DNA of 64,000 nucleotides. Source: Megascapheus bottae (Eukaryota; Chordata; Mammalia; Rodentia; Geomyidae). Below are positions 12,681-24,075 of this stretch, one piece after another. The translations under genes and the position numbers were made by a program. The notes under the pieces were generated by a model. It was not told the origin of the DNA. It worked only from the letters and a program-made list of their open reading frames with translations, and ran no database searches. Position 1 is the stretch's first letter; the number at the start of each line of letters is the position of its first letter. Location: the NCBI GenBank assembly GCA_024803745.1, contig JANJXV010000013.1, positions 28,292,501-28,356,500 of the forward strand, in the 5' to 3' direction.

Positions 12681-12885
12681 CCACTGGCTCCCTCCTATAA
12701 TCCTAGCTACTCAGGTGGCTGAGATCTGGGGATAGTAATTCAAAGCCATTCAGGCAGCAAACTCCATGAGACTCATCTCCCATGAACCACCAGAAAGCCA
12801 GAAGTGGCACTAACCTTCAGTGAATCAGGGACAGTGCTCAGACTCTGAATTCAAGCCTCACAACCAACCAAAGGGGAAAAATAGC
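12681..12885 (+). mobile_element. 7SL-like/Geo composite SINE
   Basis: The left part carries the 7SL/Alu-like block TAATCCTAGCTACTCAGGTG with GGCTGAGATCTGGGGAT. The right part carries Geo-type sequence (CCAGAAGTGGCACT, then GGACAGTGCTCAG, and GAATTCAAGCCTC as the B-box-like end). The copy is diverged, with an A-rich tail near 12875. Confidence 0.78.
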
Positions 12886-13272
12886 ACAAATTCCCATATA
12901 CTTCATACCTAATATCTCCTTTTATTAACAATTGAGACAGCACTAAATTAATACCTAATATTCATAGTTTAGAATTATTGCTAACTGGCATTCACTCTTT
13001 GATATTGTCCTACAAAGACTGACAATGTTTAACGACATCTGTCCATCATGAGATTATCTTACGGATGGTTTTACTCTTCTAGAAATCTGTTGTGCCTCAC
13101 ATCTATATCCTTTTTTCTCTCCCCCTGCATCTCTGGAAACCTGCTCCAGATTGCTCTGATCTTTCTATTGTCTTTGTAGGCTGGCCTTTTACCATCTTCA
13201 TAGAGATGGTATCATGTAGCATTTTCAGACTGGCATATTTTACACAGCGATAAGTACTTACAAATCATAGTT

Positions 13273-13325
13273 CCAAGCCAGCCTGGGCAGGAAAGTCTGA
13301 TACACTTACCTCCAATTAAACCTAC
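13273..13325 (+). mobile_element. Fragment of 7SL-like SINE
   Basis: The stretch AGCCAGCCTGGGCAGGAAAG followed by CTCCAATTAAACC matches the middle of the 7SL-like/Geo SINE seen elsewhere in the window (for example 19330-19370). Only about 50 bp is recognisable. Confidence 0.5.
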
Positions 13326-14385
13326 CTCTTCATATTAAATGAAGAGTTACTTAAAAGACAAGTACCTCCATTCTAAACAGTTGATCTGATACCCTAAGTT
13401 GTCCCTGATGAAGGCAGTTAGCCTATACAAAGTGGATGTACTACGTAAGATGGCTCATATATGTACAGATTGTGCTTACTTAGATCTTCTACAGGATAAT
13501 ATAACAGAATTCCTTGTGTAATGGAGTATGAAAATGAACTGTGGAAACAACCCACATCCTCACATTCAATTCCTAGTAACTCATCAAAATGATGAATGCT
13601 ATGTTTTTGCCTGCTTTTGCTCCACATAAGTCTTGTTTTTGTCCTCTGAAGGTGCTCCTCTCTTCAGATTGGAAGATAGTTATTTGTCTAAAACCACCAC
13701 TTATTGACAGTCTTGAAAAACACAGTAGATTTTCAGGTGGTTATATAGTTCCTTTTTGCAAAGATTTATAATTACTATTTTCAAGTTTGTTTCATTTCAC
13801 AGCTAGAACTGAATAGTAAGAGTATTTGAAAAGTCAATTCACATCAGTACTTAAAGAAATTGGCAAGGACAATTCAGTTAATAAGAGAGAGTAAGAGCTA
13901 AGATGAAATTTAGGTTCTATGCATCCAAAACTTTCTGTCCTCACATTTTATCACATGCTACTACTCTTGCACATTTTGTATAGTGTTTCATAGACTCACC
14001 AGTGGCAGCAACAAGAATATGAAGGACCGGTGTGAATTCAAAAGGCTGAAGTTTAAATGGCCATCTGAGATGTGCAATGACTTTCAAACTGAAAAATAAT
14101 TTATTACAGTAACTACTATTTAAGGAAAGGTCAAATAATTTTTGTCTGTACTTAGTGATGGATATTACGGTTCACTAGCCCACACATGAGGAATTTGTAT
14201 AGTGGTCATTCACCTTGAACATTGGCACCTGCATTAGAAAAGGATAAATTTATTTTTGCAACTGCAAAGGCCAATAGCATCCAAAGCTGTAACATTTTAG
14301 AGCTGTGAAGAGGAAACGAAGCTAGCAATTGGAATAAATACTGAGTAAATCTCTGAGTGAATTTGTAAAAACCCTCTGTTTGTTC

Positions 14386-14410
14386 ACATATATATATATA
14401 TATATATACA
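14386..14410. repeat. (AT)n run
   Basis: About 11 AT units. Confidence 0.9.
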
Positions 14411-14539
14411 AAATATACACTCTTCGTTATTACCTGATTCACCAGTATAAGGAATTTTTCAGATGTGTCAATTATGCACTTCACAATACACGCCATCCCC
14501 TAAACTTTGAAAATAAATTTTAAAAAGGGGTAGAGCCTG

Positions 14540-14640
14540 CCCAAGTCATAGATATAAAGTCATTGAGCTCTGAGACCTGAACACAGATTTGTTTCTTACA
14601 AAGTTCATCTTCCTTCTTACCAAGCTGAGCTGTGGCAAAA
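14540..14640 (-). mobile_element. Possible MIR relic, antisense
   Basis: Blocks such as CTGAGACCTGAACACAGAT followed by TTCATCTTCCTTCTTACCAAGC resemble the complementary strand of an MIR element. The call is weak and made by eye. Confidence 0.4.
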
Positions 14641-15395
14641 TTGATTTTCATGTTTTATGTGTGAGAGCTTCACAAGTATAGTTGAGTGGAATTGGAAGAA
14701 GGTGGCCAGCCCTGATAAAGTAATGATCTATATACACTTTATAACTCTTCTTTGGCATTTTTCAGCTAGATTTTCTCTGTGGATCCTGTGTAGGCAATGA
14801 AAAAAATCAGTTCCTGACTTCAGGAAGAATAAATACATAGATAACTTGAAAGAAAGAGCAGCTTTCCACCCATAGTATTCAGACATACTGGGGTTATAAT
14901 TTTTTTTCATTTGTCTGAATGGATATTCTGTTTCTTTGTGCACACATGTGATTGTGCAGAACATGATGCAGTCCTCAGTTATGGTAAAAAAAAAATCTTT
15001 GACTGCCCTTGTATTCTAAATGTTTATGATTATATAGATCTAGGCTTTTACTGTTCTTGACTCAGATCAATATAATTAATCACATAGGTCAATAATACAG
15101 TTCTACATTTTTTACATACAATGTAAACAAGCTTTAAGTAAATACTGTGGTTATTTAAATGTCATTGCTACAGAAGCTATTATTGAGATTACTGAATATG
15201 ACCCATCTTGTCATGAGGACTTTATCCTTTAGCCAAACAATTTTCATGCACATCCAAACAATTTTCAAAGGAACAAGAATTACAAGTAGATGAAAGTCAA
15301 ATAGAGGTCTGTAGCTACATGCCTCTTTCTCACCTATTTTTGTGGTAGATTTTCTAACAAGAGTTTGAATCCTTTGGTTCAGACACTACCATTGT

Positions 15396-15592
15396 GGCTG
15401 GGAGTTTGGCCTAGTGGTAGAGTGCTTGCCTAGCATGCACAAAGATCCGGGTTTGATTCCTCGATACCACATACATAGAATAAAAAGCCTGAAGTGGTGC
15501 TGAGGCTCAAGTGGTAGAGTTCTAGCCTTGAGAAAAGTCCAAGGACAGTGCTCAGGCCCTGAGCTTGAGCCCAGGACTGGCAAAAAAAAAAA
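15396..15592 (+). mobile_element. IDL-Geo SINE
   Basis: This is a full-length dimeric SINE. The left monomer is tRNA-Ala/ID-like, with an A box around TGGCCTAGTGGTAGAG and a B box of GGTTTGATTCC. A linker near ACATACATAGAA follows, and then the Geo monomer (GAAGTGGTGCTGAGGCTCAAG to CCCAGGACTGGC) ends in a tail of about 12 A. It belongs to the GGTAGAG subgroup. Transcription would be by RNA polymerase III from the internal promoter. Confidence 0.92.
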
Positions 15593-15974
15593 GAATTCCA
15601 TTCTATTCAAGAAACTCTTAGCATGTTAAATCACTTCAGTTTGGACAAAGGGGAGTATATGAAAATCATTGATCTAGGACATGAAAATTAGTACAATAAA
15701 ACTGTGCCTATATGATTGTTATCATTTAATTATTTTCTTTTCTTTTTTTGCATGTCAACATAGGATAAATTACTTTAAAAGTCATTGATCATATAGTCTT
15801 CAAATTCAGTTTCTGTCTAAGCGGGCTGTGTCAGAGTAATTGGAAAAACTATGCTAGGATATATCCTTAAATGTAAATATGACATTATTACTTGTTTAAA
15901 AGTACCATGGTGAAATGTTGTTGAATAATTAGTAGGCAGCGAAATAAAAAGCACATTAGAAAGTTGGAACATAT

Positions 15975-16130
15975 CTGGACTAGGGAACTAGTGGGAGGGT
16001 GCAGGTAAATGGGGAGGGGAATATTGGATAAATGTAATGATATTCTATGTACATGAGTGAAACATGGAAATAAGATATTGTATGGGACTAACTGGGAGAC
16101 AGGGATAAGGGAGAGGGAAACCCCAATTAA
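15975..16130 (+). mobile_element. Possible older L1 3'-UTR relic
   Basis: Purine-rich sequence (GGGAGGGTGCAGG, GGGGAGGGGAATATTGGAT) is followed by GATATTCTATGTACATGAG. This resembles older L1 3' UTRs elsewhere in the window (21950-22020 and 60470-60560), where a G-rich block precedes a GTACACAT/GTATGCAT motif. Confidence 0.45.
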
Positions 16131-16995
16131 GATGCATTTTATACTAATAACAACAGATGCTGGAGGGGATGTGGCCAGGAGGGATCACTACTACACTGTT
16201 GGTGGGAGTGCAAAGTCATTCAACCACTATGGAAAACAGTATGCCAGTTCCTCAAAAGACTAAACATAGAGCTCCCCTATGACCCAGCAATTCCACTACT
16301 AGGCAATTACCCAATCATCCAGAAACAAGGACCTACTAAATCCACTAGCACAACAATGTTCATTGCAGCACTATTTACCATAGCAAAGATATGGAACCAA
16401 CCCAGATGTCCCTCAGTTGATGAGTGGATCAACAAGATGTGGTATTTGTACACAATGGAATTCTATGCTGCTGTCAGAAAGAATGACATCACCCCATTTG
16501 TTAGGAAATGGAACGACTTAGAAAAAATCCTATTAAGTAAAATAAGCCAGACTCAAAGGAATATAGGCTCAATGGTTTCCCTCATTTGTCATAATCAATA
16601 GAAACTTTGAGCTCTCCTAGCAGAGATTTGCAATAGAGAAAAACCTAGATAAATAAGGCCATACAGTATGATGCTAAATGAAAGGACCTCTAAGATATAG
16701 AAACAAAAGCCATATAATGAGTGATTGTTGTCCTTAATGTACTATGTTATCTCTCATCTCTTTTGCTGTCCCTTGGTTATCTCATATTGTTACAGTATCT
16801 CACTTTGTTATCTGATATATTGGATATATTTGTATTTGGTTATTTGAAATTGGATAGGGAAGGGGGGAGGGAAATAGGGACCAAGACATGAGAAAGGGTA
16901 TCAATGTATGTGAAATAATGCACCTTCTATCTGGCAAATATAATGTAACCCTTCTATTAATTACAATAAAAATATATGAAAATGATGCATTTTAT
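16131..16995 (+). mobile_element. L1, 5'-truncated, with 12-bp TSD
   Basis: The TSD GATGCATTTTAT at 16131-16142 and 16984-16995 is perfect. The body (16143-16983) starts in ORF2 just before the Cys-rich region (ACAGATGCTGGAGGGGATGT) and continues to a complete 3' UTR. The ORF2 tail at 16356-16601 is open, starts [13 protein letters not shown] and ends HNQ-stop. Upstream of it the frame differs (16057-16263), so the copy is not coding. It is among the better preserved short copies here. Confidence 0.95.
16356..16601 (+). pseudogene. L1 ORF2 C-terminal tail
   Basis: An 81-residue open frame matches the last residues of ORF2 and corresponds to the equivalents at 4092-4337 and 48118-48583. It lacks the EN and RT domains because the element is 5'-truncated. 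Its openness reflects youth and short length, not function. Confidence 0.85.
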
Positions 16996-17574
16996 CCATA
17001 AAGGACCTGTTAAAATAAATCATCATGTACAGCTAATCCCTGTTAATTTTTAAGACTGGAATAAGAATTCGTGAGCTTTGACTTAAACTTACACATTTAG
17101 ACACATCACTTCTCTCCTTAAGTTTCTTCCTTACTTAAGATGTGAATTAGTTAAAATTTGACTAAAATAGATACATGGCTCTACCCTTCTCTATGCTACT
17201 CTAAGAGGTTTGCTAAGGAAATATGTTGCTTTTCTCAGTAAGCCTATATGAAGCCTCACAATTCTTTTCCAAAATAGCAGAAAAATGTAAATAACCTTCA
17301 GAATCTACAAAGACAAAAAAAGCATTGCTAGAAATAATAAGTAAATGAAGCAAAGCTTCAGGATGCTAAGTCAACACAGAAAAAATCAATTGTATTTGTA
17401 TATTCGAGTGATGAATTATTGAAATGTGAAATCAAGGGTACAATAAGCTACCTCAGCAAATCTCTTCATGCTCTGCATTCTGTATCTTGACACAAGCTTG
17501 GCCAATTCAGCCTTTAATTTTCACAATTCTAGGAATATGTAGTAGCTTTGTAGTTTTAAAGTGCAGTTTTTCTA

Positions 17575-17760
17575 ATTATTGATGATATTCCGTATCTTTT
17601 CATGTGCTCTTCAATATATCCTTGATACATTTTTTGTTCAGATTTTTTATTTATTGTGAATTGATTTTTGCATTATTGCATTTTGATGGTTCTGGGCATT
17701 TTGGGGATGCTTTCTGCTTGTCTATAATTTGCAAATATTTTCTATTGATCTATAGCTTGA
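17575..17760 (-). mobile_element. Old L1 ORF2 relic, antisense
   Basis: Blocks such as TTTTCATGTGCTCTTCAATA and ATTTATTGTGAATTGATTTT follow the complement of the old mammalian L1 ORF2 3' region, in the stretch that includes the TTCATGTG and TTTTGTTCAGATT landmarks. It is strongly decayed. Confidence 0.5.
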
Positions 17761-17764
17761 GTTT

Positions 17765-17860
17765 TCTTTCTTCTGGCTCAGGATGGTACTGCAGTTTGAA
17801 ATTGCCTTGCAGTTGTTAGGCATTGACTCCACCACTTGAGCCACCCTCTGCATGAGAAGC
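17765..17860 (-). mobile_element. ID-like SINE relic, antisense
   Basis: Read in complement, it has GGTGGCTCAAGTGGTGGAG (A-box-like), TGCCTAACAACTGCAAGG, and TTTCAAACTGCAGTACCATC in place of the B box and the following sequence. It is similar to the ID-like half of the older composite SINEs at 42160 and 50840. Confidence 0.5.
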
Positions 17861-18127
17861 AACTTACCTCATTTCTCAATACTAGTTTTTGAAGAGCGTA
17901 AGTTATTAACTGACGTTTGAATTCAGAGCCTCATGATTGAACTGTATCTGCAGCACTTCATAGCTTTGTTATTGTTATCAGATGAATCTCGTGACTTATT
18001 CCTCAACCTCTGCATGCTTCTAGTTCCTAATCAATGCAGAAAGTTACCATTATGTCTCATTTCTGAATAGGATGATCAGTCAGAAGTGGTTCTCAATCCA
18101 AAGATAGATATAAAGAGATACAATTCT

Positions 18128-18300
18128 GGCTGGAAGTTTGACCTAGTGGTAGGTGCTTGCCTAGAATGCATGAAGACCCAGGTTCGAATCCTCAGTACTG
18201 CATACATAGAAAAAAGCTGGCTAAAGTAGTAGAGCTCTAGCCTGAGAAAGCCCAAGGAGAGAGATCAGGCCTTGAGTTCAAGTGTGAGAACGAGCAAAAA
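18128..18300 (+). mobile_element. IDL-Geo SINE (diverged)
   Basis: The left monomer has GACCTAGTGGTAGGTGCTTG and a B box of GGTTCGAATCC. The right Geo monomer is shortened near GCTGGCTAAAGTAGTAGAGC. It ends GAGTTCAAGTGTGAGAACGAGC with a short A tail. It is older than the copies at 48297 and 62248. Confidence 0.88.
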
Positions 18301-19243
18301 GGAGAGATGATATTCCATGTCTTTATTCAAATATTGAGAACATCTGTTAGAATTCTAACCATGGTGCTACACAGAGACAGTAGCCTCCCAAAGACAGAAG
18401 AACAAAATTTCAGAGGCATCTAGGGTTTTTTTTTTAATCAGTTCCCTCTGTGGAGCCAATGGATAAAAGGGTTTTGGAGCACTTGCTACCTTTTTATTCC
18501 AATTAGGTGAGATATTAAATATTTAATTGTTTCCTATTATTGCAAAACAAGAATTTTATAGATGAGGAAACAATCTTAACTGGTACCTGGTCTAAGAGAT
18601 TTCATTTATTTCCCTCCCCCCACCACCCACATGGATAGTTGCTTGATGAAATCTAAGATTTGTAATATGTGGTTTAATAGAAGAGTAATATTATGAGAAA
18701 GAAGTTTTTCTTTCTCCCCATTTGTCAATTCAAGTCCTAAAATTAATTCCTTATACATTCAATTCTCCTGTAGATTTTTTCTTGCAATATTAATAATTAA
18801 AATTATTCTGAATGTGAGTCCTTAGATTTGAATTGAGAAAGATTTATCAAATGGAATCTTTATCTCACACTCTTAAGGAATTATACCTGAGCTCACTTGA
18901 TTTTGAAAGTACCAGATAATGAAAATGTAATTGAATCATTTCCTTAAGGGATTAGGTCTTCAAAACCTCTTGAGAAACTAAAAACTAGCAGTGAAAAAAA
19001 AGTTTAGATCAATTCCATGGTTAGACTAAGGCTTGGAGAGATTTTAAGGGTTCCAATTATTTGTCTCATTTTAGGAATCTCAAAATTTTGGCTAGGAGAT
19101 GGATTGGACGGTGAGATTTGAACTACAATCAGGTGAAACTAGGCTTCAGCTACTTTTCACAGCACTTATCTGAACCAACAAAAGTCACTGTAGAGAGTCC
19201 AATGCAATGAAGAGAATATAATTAAGATCAGAATAAAACTTGA
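18301..19243. other. Unique DNA, no gene seen
   Basis: AT-rich sequence with no recognisable repeat or coding potential. Confidence 0.55.
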
Positions 19244-19425
19244 GAGGAACCAAGCTCTGATGGCTCATGGCATTAATTCTAGATACACTTGAGACTAATG
19301 TTTGAGGATCATGGTTCAAAGATATCTCAGGCAGGGAAATCAGTGAGACTCTTTATCTCCAATTAACTATCAAAAGAACAGTAAGTAAAGCTGTGGATCA
19401 AATGATAGAATATAGCCTTGAGAAA
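19244..19425 (+). mobile_element. 7SL-like/Geo SINE, interrupted by L1
   Basis: Diverged 7SL-like head (TGATGGCTCATGGCATTAAT, GAGGATCATGGTTCAAAG), middle block CTCCAATTAACTATC and the start of a Geo tail (TAGCCTTGAGAAAAAGAC). At that point an L1 begins. A Geo-like remainder (ACAGTACAAGGTCCAGGAC) appears after the L1 at about 20156, so the L1 probably landed inside the SINE. Confidence 0.7.
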
Positions 19426-20155
19426 AAGACTAAACATCGAGCTCCCCTATGACCCAGAAATTCCACTATTGGTATTTATCCAATCATCCAGAAACAAGGA
19501 CATACTAAATCCACTAGCACAGTGATGTTCATTGCAGCACTATTTACCATAGCAAAGATGTGGAACCAACCCAGATGCCCCTCAGTAGATGATTGGATCA
19601 ATAAGATGTGATATTTACACACAATGGAATTCTATGCTGCTGTCAGAAAGAACGGCATTGGCCCATTTGCAAGGAAATGGAAAGACTTGGAAAAAATCAT
19701 ATTAAGTGAAATAGGCCAGACCCAAAGGAACATAGGCTCAATGGTTTCCCTCCTTTGTCATAATTACTATAAACCTTGGACTGTCCTAGCAGAGGTTTAC
19801 AATAGGTCAAAATCTAGACACATAAGATCATATAGGATAAGACTAAATGAAAAGACCTCCAGGATATGGAAACAAAAGCTTTATAATGTGTGGTTGTTGT
19901 TCTTAATGTACTGTTATTTCTAATCTCTTTTGTTGCCCTTTGGTTAATCTCATATTGTTACAGCATCTGACCTTGTTATCTGGTATATCGTATATATGTT
20001 TATTTGAAATAAGAAAGGGAAGGGGGAAAACAAGATGAGGGAAGTGGGAGGGAAATGGGGACAAAACATGACATGAAGTACCAATGTGTGAGAAGTAATG
20101 CACCTTATCTCTGGCAAATATAACTGTAACCACTCTATTAATTACAATAACAAAA
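19426..20155 (+). mobile_element. L1, 5'-truncated: ORF2 tail plus 3' UTR
   Basis: The element begins at TAAACATCGAGCTCCCCTAT, in the region preceding the [10 protein letters not shown] block of ORF2. It continues through the ORF2 terminus to a 3' UTR ending AATTACAATAACAAAAAC. An in-frame stop (TGA) sits near 19608. The 99-codon frame at 19624-19923 starts [15 protein letters not shown], but here the HNQ-stop ending is replaced by read-through to YYKPWT. It is inactive. Confidence 0.9.
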
Positions 20156-20189
20156 ACACAGTACAAGGTCCAGGACATGCACAGTAAAA

Positions 20190-20394
20190 GAAAAACTGGA
20201 AGAAGGAAGGAAAGAAAGAAGGAAGGAAAGAAGGAAGGAAGGAAAGAGAAGGAAAGGGGATGAGAGAGAAAGAAAGAAAAAAAGAAAGAGAATGAGGAAG
20301 GAAGGAAGGAAGGAAGGAAGGAAGGAAGGAAGGAAGGAAGGAAGGAAGGAAGGAAGGAAGGAAGGAAGGAAGGAAGGAAGGAAGGAAAGCAGGC
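20190..20394. repeat. Purine tract with (GGAA)n
   Basis: An almost pure purine strand of about 200 bp. It has irregular GGAA/GAAA in the first 100 bp, then a nearly perfect GGAA array of about 23 units (about 20295-20388). Frames through it on either strand encode Pro-Ser-Phe-Leu or Lys-Glu-Gly-Arg strings, which are artefacts. Confidence 0.95.
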
Positions 20395-20547
20395 AGGCTG
20401 GCAAGGATATGGAGGCAGCACATGAGCTAGCAGACAGGCAGAGATGGGGTGTCCTGCTAAAGGAGTGTGAAAGGAAGGAAGTGTATAACAACAGGGTTAA
20501 TGATGCATTGGCCTTGTTGCTGAGAAAAGCAAAATGACTTCCTTCAA

Positions 20548-20691
20548 AAAGCAGAAGCAGAAGCAGAAGCAGAAGGAGAAGGAGGAGGAGGAGGAGGAGG
20601 AGGAGGAGGAGGAGGAGAAGAAGAAGAAGAAGAAGAAGAAGAAGAAGAAGAAGAAGAAGAAGAAGAAGAAGAAGAAGAAGAAGAAGAAGAA
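20548..20691. repeat. (GCAGAA)n-(GGA)n-(GAA)n compound repeat
   Basis: Four or so AGAAGC hexamers are followed by about 13 GGA units and then about 25 GAA units, giving a pure purine run of about 130 bp. The long minus-strand frame through it is almost entirely poly-Leu and is not a gene. Confidence 0.95.
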
Positions 20692-20694
20692 ATT

Positions 20695-21204
20695 CAAATA
20701 TTAAACTGGCAGTGACCAGATTCATCCCTTGACAATGGGTCTTGACCAGACTACAAGCTCCATCAATGAATGGTAATTTAGGAAATAATTCTTTACTCCA
20801 GAGTAATGTTTGCTCTGTATGACAATCTTCAAGACAGAGAAACAAGGAGCTTTCTTGACATCATTGTAATAATGACATTTTGTAAAGCATGCTAAATAAT
20901 GAGGAATAATAAAGACAGGTTAAGAAGAAGCAGGAAGGACTCCATAGGTTAACAACAAGAAAGAACCAATTTGAGGAGTTAAGCCATTAGACTAGTCTGA
21001 GAAACCTGAGCTTAAATCCCACCTCTTACTGAGTGTCCTTGGGCCCAGTTATCCAATATCTCTGTTGCTGGCATTTCCTATCTATCAAAGCATTCTGTCT
21101 ATGTAGAGAGCATAAGGTATCTGGATGGGGAAAGCAATAGATGAATTATAATATATGCAACGGCAAAATACTGGAGTGAAATCCCTTTGAACAAGTTGTA
21201 TTTA
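20695..21204. other. Unique DNA with possible MIR relic
   Basis: About 20995-21085 contains TGAGCTTAAATCCCACCTCT and GAGTGTCCTTGGGCCCAG, matching the order of blocks in an MIR element on the + strand. The rest is featureless. Confidence 0.45.
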
Positions 21205-21442
21205 CTGAATTATTTTTCTTTTTCTTTTACTTTCTTTTTTTTTTGTCAGTCCTGGGGCTTGAACTCAGGGCCTGAGCACTGTCCTTGGGCTTTCCTCAAG
21301 ATTAGCACTCTACCACAGGAGCAACAGCACCATTTTCAGCTTTTCTATGTATGAGGTACCAAAGAATGGAACCTGGGTCCTCATGCATGCTAGGCAAGCA
21401 CTCTACCACTAGGCCAAAATCCCAGCCCCCTGAATTATTTTT
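21205..21442 (-). mobile_element. IDL-Geo SINE, antisense, 13-bp TSD
   Basis: The TSD CTGAATTATTTTT is perfect at 21205-21217 and 21430-21442. In complement, the body has the left monomer with GGCCTAGTGGTAGAGTGCTTG (seen as its reverse near 21395-21415), a B box of GGTTCCATTCT and a Geo monomer. A T-rich run of about 40 bp at 21211-21246 corresponds to the SINE tail. Confidence 0.93.
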
Positions 21443-21766
21443 TAAAGTGAGTGGCAGGAAAGTAAAATAGCCTGTGTTTGGAGACAGTGAGAGGGTAAAA
21501 ATACTCAAAGTATCTTATACCCATATGTGAAAACAGAACAACAAAACTTGTTGAAATTGTTTTTTATTCCATAAATTAATAGTTTGCTTCTGGTTGCAAC
21601 CTGATGTAAACTACAAGTATAGCTAAGAAATAAGAGATCTCTTAATGAAATTGCGATTCTGTATCTGAAAATGAAAGACATCCAGAATGACCTACAAAAA
21701 TTCCAAGGTTTTTGAAGCCTCCTTCATATTTATATTTTTCCTGACTTTCTTTTTTAATTTAATTTA

Positions 21767-22030
21767 ATTTTACTGTGAAGGTGATATAGGGAGGGGTTAC
21801 AATTATGTAAGTGAGGTAATGAGTACATTTTTGTCACACAAGATTATGCCCTCCTGTGTGTTCTCCCACTGCCCCTTCCCAACCCCAACACAAGATACTG
21901 TGTTGGAAATGAAATTGTTTTACTAAATAGAAGATAAAGGAGATTGACAGAGGGTGTGTTTGATGGGATACATTGTATGCATGTAGGAAAATATAACAAA
22001 TGAAACTGTTAGATGTATTCATAATAAAAA
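21767..22030. mobile_element. Two older L1 3'-UTR relics, probably head to head
   Basis: About 21767-21895 reads as a minus-strand L1 3' end (AGGGAGGGGTTACAATTATG then a C-rich block, compare 32640-32770). About 21905-22030 reads as a plus-strand older L1 3' UTR (GAGATTGACAGAGGGTGTGT, GGATACATTGTATGCATG, ending ATTCATAATAAAAAG). Confidence 0.5.
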
Positions 22031-23770
22031 GAAAAGCTTAACAAACAACACTTAGTAATCTTGCCTATTTCATAGATAGTAGATGAAAAGACTTTTGTAG
22101 TGGAAGCATTCCAAAATGGAAGTTGTTTTTTTACAAATGGATGACAAAAAATGAACTGCCAATGTGTCAGAAGCTAGGAAACATCATACCAGAATGGAAG
22201 CTGGAAAAATTTATTCACTAGATATTGAGTAACTACTGGAAAATCTTAAACAGTGAAGTAATTCTGGAATACAAAATTACTTCTGTATTAAATGAATGAC
22301 ATAATAATTGATGTCATAAATTAACATTAAACTGAAAGATGTGGGAAAAAATCACCACTTAAATAAATAGTGGAAGGAGGAGACTGATAGTCTCCTGGTA
22401 CAGAAAGTGGTCCCATGCTGCCTTAGCATCTAGACTGACAGTAAGGGCTGACAAAAGGGCAAGAATGTTGTAGTAGGAACATCATTATCCAGGAAGTTAG
22501 GAAACAAAGGTTCACATTCTAAGTGTCAGGCATCATTACCAACTTTCAACAAACACTTAACGTGTATGGTCTATGATGCTTAGGTCTGCCATATTGAATT
22601 CAGTGGAAGAAACATTGGCTGAGATATAATATTTCAAAATCTTATTTCTCTTGGAATAATCCTCTCTCAGCCTCAGGTGACATGCTTTATCCTCAGAAAA
22701 CCTCAAGGATGAAAGAACATGCTTGAAAAGCAAATTAGTTCCTAAGTGCTATGAATCTCAGTTAGTACTTAAGCTATGCACTTACCAAATCATTAGATCT
22801 TTTACAATGATGGGAATCCTAGTTATAGTACAGAAAGAGGATACAAATTGATATGTAAATTATCTTTTCTATCTATGCTAAATACCTCCTAGTATTTGGC
22901 ATGTGGGGGTACATGTTTCAGGGTATTTTGCTTAAAATGGACCAAGGACGGAGAATTACTGTCCCCATGATCTAAATGAACTTCACAGAAATGTATCCAA
23001 CCATAAATATATATATATATTTGCTTATGAAGATGGACAGTAATTAGTAATTCATCTTCATATAGGAGAAATTCTCCAGCAGTTCTTTCTAATAGCACGT
23101 GAAAATCAAAAGCTGTAAGAATGAATAGTGCCAGGTTGCTAGATTTCCAATGCTAAAAGGACATAGAATACTGTGTACAGTTAGACAGTAATGGAGTCTC
23201 TAATATATATTTCAGTAGAGAAAGATGTTGATTTGGAGGTAAGAAAAGATGCCATAAAACATCAGGAGTCAATATGTAGAATGTTTTTGAAGCTAAAGGA
23301 AGCTGTTAAATTCCTCCTTCCAGGGAAGTAAGAGAGTAACATTGATCAAAGGTAAAGACCTTAGACATTCACTGGAGCAACAAGCAACTTGCATTACATA
23401 AGCATCAGGTATTTTTAAACAGCATTGCTTTAGTGTCTATAGAAGAGACGTCAGATTCCAATTTTAGAAAATCTGCAAAGTCTAATATGAGAACTCTAAT
23501 GACTTGCCAGATTTGGGGGAATTGCTGGTGTGGAGGAGAATGTAATATGTTTACCAATTCAAGGATAGGTCTGGCTTTCTGCTCAGGTGTTGATCTGTCA
23601 CTGAGTGGCCTCATAATCCTGCCAAATTGGCAAACTGTTTCAACTTTCTCTCCTGATCTACTTTGCTCCCAAAACATGACTCCATTGTCCCTTTATCAAA
23701 GTGAACTGTTATTTTTCAGTATTAGTCACTTTAAGTTATAAGCAAACATTTTAGTGGAGATTGAGGAAAA
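22031..23770. other. Unique DNA, no gene seen
   Basis: Two overlapping opposite-strand frames near 23405-23741 (90 and 102 codons) have no recognisable content. A short AT run lies at 22998-23022. Confidence 0.5.
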
Positions 23771-23772
23771 TA

Positions 23773-24075
23773 ATCAAGCATAAGGGTTTATGCCTATTCC
23801 TGGGTGGAGGTGGGGTGTTAGAGATTGAGATGAACATGGTTCAAAGCTGGTCTCTGGGAAAAGAGCAAGACCTTATCACTACCAGAAAGTTCAGTACTGT
23901 TTTCCAGTTGTCACCTCACCTCAGCTGTGCTGCAGGCATAGGTACCAGGGTTGTGGTCTAATGCCAGGCCCTGGCAAAAAGGAACACAGACCTTATTTGA
24001 AAAAATAACTAAAGCAAAAAGGACTAAAAAGTATGGTTGAACTGATAGAAGCATGAGACTACTACCTTAAATATT
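23773..24075 (+). mobile_element. Older 7SL-like/ID composite SINE, decayed
   Basis: The head has TTTATGCCTATTCCTGGG, ATGGTTCAAAGCTGGTCTC and GCAAGACCTTATCACTACC. The tail has AAAATAACTAAAGCAAAAAG and an ID-like stretch (GGTTGAACTGATAGAAGCAT). Intervening sequence suggests a further insertion or duplication. It is similar in layout to the copies at 31715 and 50838. Confidence 0.5.

Larger units (their letters stand above)
12886..15395. other. Mostly unique DNA, no gene seen
   Basis: No coding frame is supported; the open frames of 60-96 codons lack recognisable content. The interval contains a SINE scrap (13273-13325), an AT dinucleotide run (14386-14410) and an MIR-like relic (14540-14640), annotated separately. 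Confidence 0.5.
16996..18127. other. Unique DNA with old L1 and ID-like relics
   Basis: No gene is seen. Two relics inside this interval are listed separately: an old antisense L1 at 17575-17760 and an ID-like SINE at 17765-17860. Confidence 0.5.

Noticed and set aside
18075..18105. MER5-like motif (AGTGGTTCTCAAT)
   Set aside because: Only about 13 bases match and no terminal inverted repeat or 8-bp duplication is visible.
20138..20845. 235-codon minus-strand frame
   Set aside because: Almost entirely poly-Leu and Pro-Ser-Phe-Leu repeats encoded by GAA and GGAA microsatellites; an artefact of low-complexity DNA.
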